From DATGIQ01 sp035295665 (GTDB lineage: Bacteria; Planctomycetota; Planctomycetia; Gemmatales; Gemmataceae), in assembly GCA_035295665.1 (NCBI GenBank), contig DATGIQ010000525.1, forward strand, positions 1 through 6,896: 6,896 nucleotides of DNA, read 5' to 3'. The notes under the pieces are model-generated. The model saw only the letters and a program-made list of their open reading frames with translations. It was not told the origin of the DNA and did not search any database. The translations under genes were made by a program, and so were the position numbers. Of this stretch, positions 5,187-6,896 are shown piece after piece. Position 1 is the stretch's first letter; each line of letters begins with the position of its first letter.

Positions 5187-6410
5187 TCACTTGAATCTCG
5201 GGTACCACTTTTTCACGTTGTCCAACGCCCATTGAGGAGATTTGTTGGCGTGGCAGGTGTTGCAACTATTGGGGTCGCCGTTTTTGATTGTTTCGGCCGG
5301 GGAGATGAAATTGAAGGTATGGTTGCGAGCCTCGGCCTTGACCGAGTTTTCGCCCGTCTTGGTCATGTGACACTCGACGCACCGGCTGCCGACGCTGAGC
5401 GGGGCGTGGTGAGTATGTTCGGCGAGCGTCTTGTACTTCGGGCCAACATTCTTGCCCGGTCCATGACAGGTAAGGCATAGGGCGTTGGTTTCAGCCGACT
5501 TGACAGTGAGTGACCGATGAAGTGACCCATGCGACTGATGGCAGTTCGTGCATTGCAGCCCATTATCGTGCATCACACTCTGCAAGAAGGTGTTCCCCTG
5601 TACCCGATTCTTGTGGGCGGTTCCGTTGTGCCAGAACTCGGCTGTCTCCTTCCCCGGTTCCGGCTCGAACCCCTTCCAGTATTTCGACAGCTCCAGGCCG
5701 GGCATGTAGCCCACGGCCCAAGCGTATTCATCTCCCGGCGGCTTGCCTGCCAGATGGCAGGAGAGGCAAATGTCCATCGAGCGTTCCACACTCAAACGGG
5801 AAGGGTTGACGATATTCCCGAGCTTCGGGGTTTCGGCGTGGGTTTTCCCTGGGCCATGACAGCTTTCACAGGCGATGTTCAATTCCACCCATTTCCGTGT
5901 GTAATGGTCGGAGCCGGTGCTATGACAGCCTGCACAAAGCTTGAAGTTCGAGCGGGTCTTCCAGTCCTTATGGGTAGGATACCACCAATCGCTCTTGCCC
6001 CCATAAGGCTGCCACTTCTTCTCGTTGAGGCTCCACTGTGCCGGATAGACCACTTCTAGTCCGTTCACCTCTCCGATGAATCGCTGCTTCCAGCGATGGC
6101 CAATCACCCATTTCACGTCCTTTAATTCGAATTTGCGAAATTCACTTTTTTGGGTGAAGTCGGCAAGAATGGTTCGGTTTGGCCCATCCATGATCGGCTT
6201 GCGGATCATCTTGTTGTGGGCCGTATCCTTCCATCCGTCGTAATAGCTCTTGTGGCACTCGGCACACTTTATCGAACCAACATACTCTGCCTGGTCGATA
6301 CGAGGCCATTTCACGTCCTTTGGCTCTTCTGACCGCGCCGTTTCGGTGAGCCTCGTTGCGATAACGGCCAGGAGAAGGAAGGATGAGGCGACGCAAAGAA
6401 TGGTTCTCAT
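5187..6410 (-). CDS. Secreted octahaem c-type cytochrome (eight CXXCH motifs), cytochrome c554-like
   Basis: The 407-residue product is a periplasmic electron-transfer protein or multihaem oxidoreductase. The chosen start is ATG at 6408-6410, because it is followed directly by a signal peptide (MRTILCVASSFLLLAVIATR, cleavage probably near 27) and AGGA lies nine bases upstream. A GTG at 6464 would bury that signal. Eight CXXCH haem-attachment motifs have their first Cys at 49, 159, 181, 215, 287, 312, 344 and 383. The AEYVGSIKCAECHKSYYDGW opening, CESCHGPGKTHAE, and the CTNCHQSHG / CLTCHGPGK pair recall the cytochrome c554 / doubled-CXXCH families. Extra His residues (for example 147, 261, 266, 281, 334) could be distal haem ligands. 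No CXXCK is present, so it is not a standard NrfA- or OTR-type enzyme, and no TPR tail follows. The stop lies just beside the IS. Confidence 0.9.
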   Translation of the reverse strand: MRTILCVASSFLLLAVIATRLTETARSEEPKDVKWPRIDQAEYVGSIKCAECHKSYYDGWKDTAHNKMIRKPIMDGPNRTILADFTQKSEFRKFELKDVKWVIGHRWKQRFIGEVNGLEVVYPAQWSLNEKKWQPYGGKSDWWYPTHKDWKTRSNFKLCAGCHSTGSDHYTRKWVELNIACESCHGPGKTHAETPKLGNIVNPSRLSVERSMDICLSCHLAGKPPGDEYAWAVGYMPGLELSKYWKGFEPEPGKETAEFWHNGTAHKNRVQGNTFLQSVMHDNGLQCTNCHQSHGSLHRSLTVKSAETNALCLTCHGPGKNVGPKYKTLAEHTHHAPLSVGSRCVECHMTKTGENSVKAEARNHTFNFISPAETIKNGDPNSCNTCHANKSPQWALDNVKKWYPRFK

Positions 6411-6538
6411 GTTCGTACGTCCTATCCGAGAGCATCGCGGATTCGACACGACGGTGCCGGTCACAAGGAGGAATCAAAGTGAGCCGACGAATGCCCTTGT
6501 TTGCGAGCAGAGCCGTTTATGTTAGCAAGGTGCTACTC

Positions 6539-6625
6539 CTAGTGGGAATGGCGGTCGTGGATGTCGGGGTAATGGGCGTGTACATGCCGTAGCGGGGCGT
6601 GCTGGTGAGGATGCGAGTGCTGCTC
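6539..6625 (-). pseudogene. Remnant of a histidine-rich C-terminal tail
   Basis: On the minus strand this stretch reads EQHSHPHQHAPLRHVHAH, then YPDIHDRHSH and TAG (6539-6541), with 10 His in the last 27 residues. Such H-x-H tails with a PLxH and a PDxH core occur, to my recollection, at the C-termini of some permeases (EamA/DMT-like) and metal-handling proteins, where they bind Zn, Ni or Co. Upstream the frame stays open but has no ATG, GTG or TTG start before it runs antiparallel out of frame through the next gene. The body and start are therefore missing, and I infer a truncated remnant. Confidence 0.4.
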
Positions 6626-6673
6626 GCCAAGTGGATCATCCGGCCCATGCCCGCCCCACGGCTCGAAGTTGCC

Positions 6674-6701
6674 TGACCGAAGGATTCCAGTCCTTCGGTC
6701 A
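6674..6701. repeat. Perfect 11-bp inverted repeat with six-base loop
   Basis: TGACCGAAGGA (6674-6684) pairs with TCCTTCGGTCA (6691-6701) around TTCCAG. The stem is perfect and GC-containing, but no T tract follows on either strand, so a classic intrinsic terminator is doubtful. It could be an RNA processing signal, a protein-binding palindrome, or a boundary hairpin of a lost element. Confidence 0.6.
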
Positions 6702-6720
6702 TCGAGGTGCCGCTGTCCGA

Positions 6721-6743
6721 AAAGTCCGCCCCTTGGGGACTTT
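6721..6743 (-). terminator. Probable intrinsic terminator of the minus-strand edge gene
   Basis: On the minus strand AAAGTCC (6743-6737) pairs with GGACTTT (6727-6721), with a short CCCC/GGGG complementarity inside. It starts one base after the TGA stop (6745-6747) of the edge gene and ends in CTTTTC. The T tract is short and partly within the stem, so termination is likely but not certain. Confidence 0.45.
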
Positions 6744-6744
6744 C

Positions 6745-6896
6745 TCAGGCCGCAACCTCTAGCCCGGACACTTTTTGTGGCGGCGGCGCGGCAGCGACCT
6801 GGTTCGGAAGCTGGAGTTGCTGCCGTAACTGCTCCGGCGTCCACCGCAACAACTCCCACCAATCCCGGGTGGGCAACTGCATCCCTTGCAGGTCGT
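6745..6896 (-). CDS. C-terminal 49 codons of an unidentified gene cut by the window edge, possibly a transposase
   Basis: The frame enters from the right edge (first whole codon at 6894-6892) and ends at TGA (6745-6747). It reads DLQGMQLPTRDWWELLRWTP, continues EQLRQQLQLPNQVAAAPPPQ and ends KVSGLEVAA. The balanced amphipathic composition with WW, Leu and Gln-rich helical character, and a terminator-like hairpin right after the stop, support a real gene end. The pattern faintly recalls C-termini of planctomycete transposases, but I cannot assign a family from 49 residues. Confidence 0.5.
   Translation of the reverse strand, partial: DLQGMQLPTRDWWELLRWTPEQLRQQLQLPNQVAAAPPPQKVSGLEVAA

Larger units (their letters stand above)
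6411..6744. other. Region upstream of the cytochrome without an intact gene
   Basis: This 334-base stretch holds the presumed promoter region of the minus-strand cytochrome gene, a histidine-rich coding remnant (6539-6625) and two hairpins (6674-6701 and 6721-6743). I could not identify convincing promoter boxes. No complete gene is supported on either strand. Confidence 0.45.

Noticed and set aside
6479..6592. Plus-strand 37-codon frame starting GTG with AAGGAGG seven bases upstream
   Set aside because: The ribosome-binding site looks good, but the frame is antisense to the His-rich remnant, whose CAC/CAT codons explain its Val/Met-rich sequence. No homology is recognisable.
1..6896. CRISPR array, toxin-antitoxin pair, restriction or other defence system
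   Set aside because: No regularly spaced repeats and no nuclease, methyltransferase, helicase or toxin-like frames were found on either strand.

Overview
The window most likely comes from a planctomycete chromosome. The clearest marker is a complete DUF1559-type gene (578-1621) with a prepilin-like N-terminus and a C-terminal H-X9-DG motif, a family strongly expanded in Planctomycetes. A YeiH-like fragment, a secreted concanavalin-like protein and a multihaem cytochrome are compatible with this. The DNA is GC-rich in the genes and visibly AT-richer in the gap 1751-2068. The assignment rests on remembered family features, not on a search.

Layout from left to right. Positions 1-136 hold no identifiable gene, only a 30-codon open frame entering from the left edge. 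A minus-strand fragment (137-472) resembles the N-terminus of a YeiH-type membrane transporter and stops after 111 residues. Divergent from it is the DUF1559 gene (578-1621), followed 56 bases later by a tRNA-Phe(GAA) gene (1678-1750). A 318-base gene-free gap holds short direct repeats and a small dyad. Next comes a complete TolC/CzcC-like outer-membrane efflux gene (2069-3391) with no pump or adaptor gene beside it. After a 243-base gap comes a small secreted protein with a probable concanavalin-like fold (3635-4285).

An apparently complete IS5-family element (about 4301-5178) has near-perfect terminal inverted repeats, CTAG at both ends and a transposase made by -1 frameshifting on an A8 run. 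It landed in what was a gap of only about 19 bases between two convergent genes. The right-hand one, on the minus strand, encodes a secreted cytochrome with eight CXXCH haem-binding motifs (5187-6410). Right of it lies debris: a histidine-rich C-terminal tail with no start or body (6539-6625), a perfect 11-bp hairpin (6674-6701), a terminator-like hairpin (6721-6743), and the last 49 codons of a minus-strand gene that runs off the right edge (6745-6896), possibly a transposase.

The genes do not form one obvious pathway. The envelope theme (pseudopilin-like protein, outer-membrane channel, secreted binding domain, periplasmic multihaem cytochrome) is typical of the phylum. The repeated signs of rearrangement (cut YeiH, orphan TolC, fresh IS, His-tail remnant, edge fragment) suggest a plastic region. 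I see no CRISPR array, toxin-antitoxin pair or defence island. The most interesting intact gene is the octahaem cytochrome.
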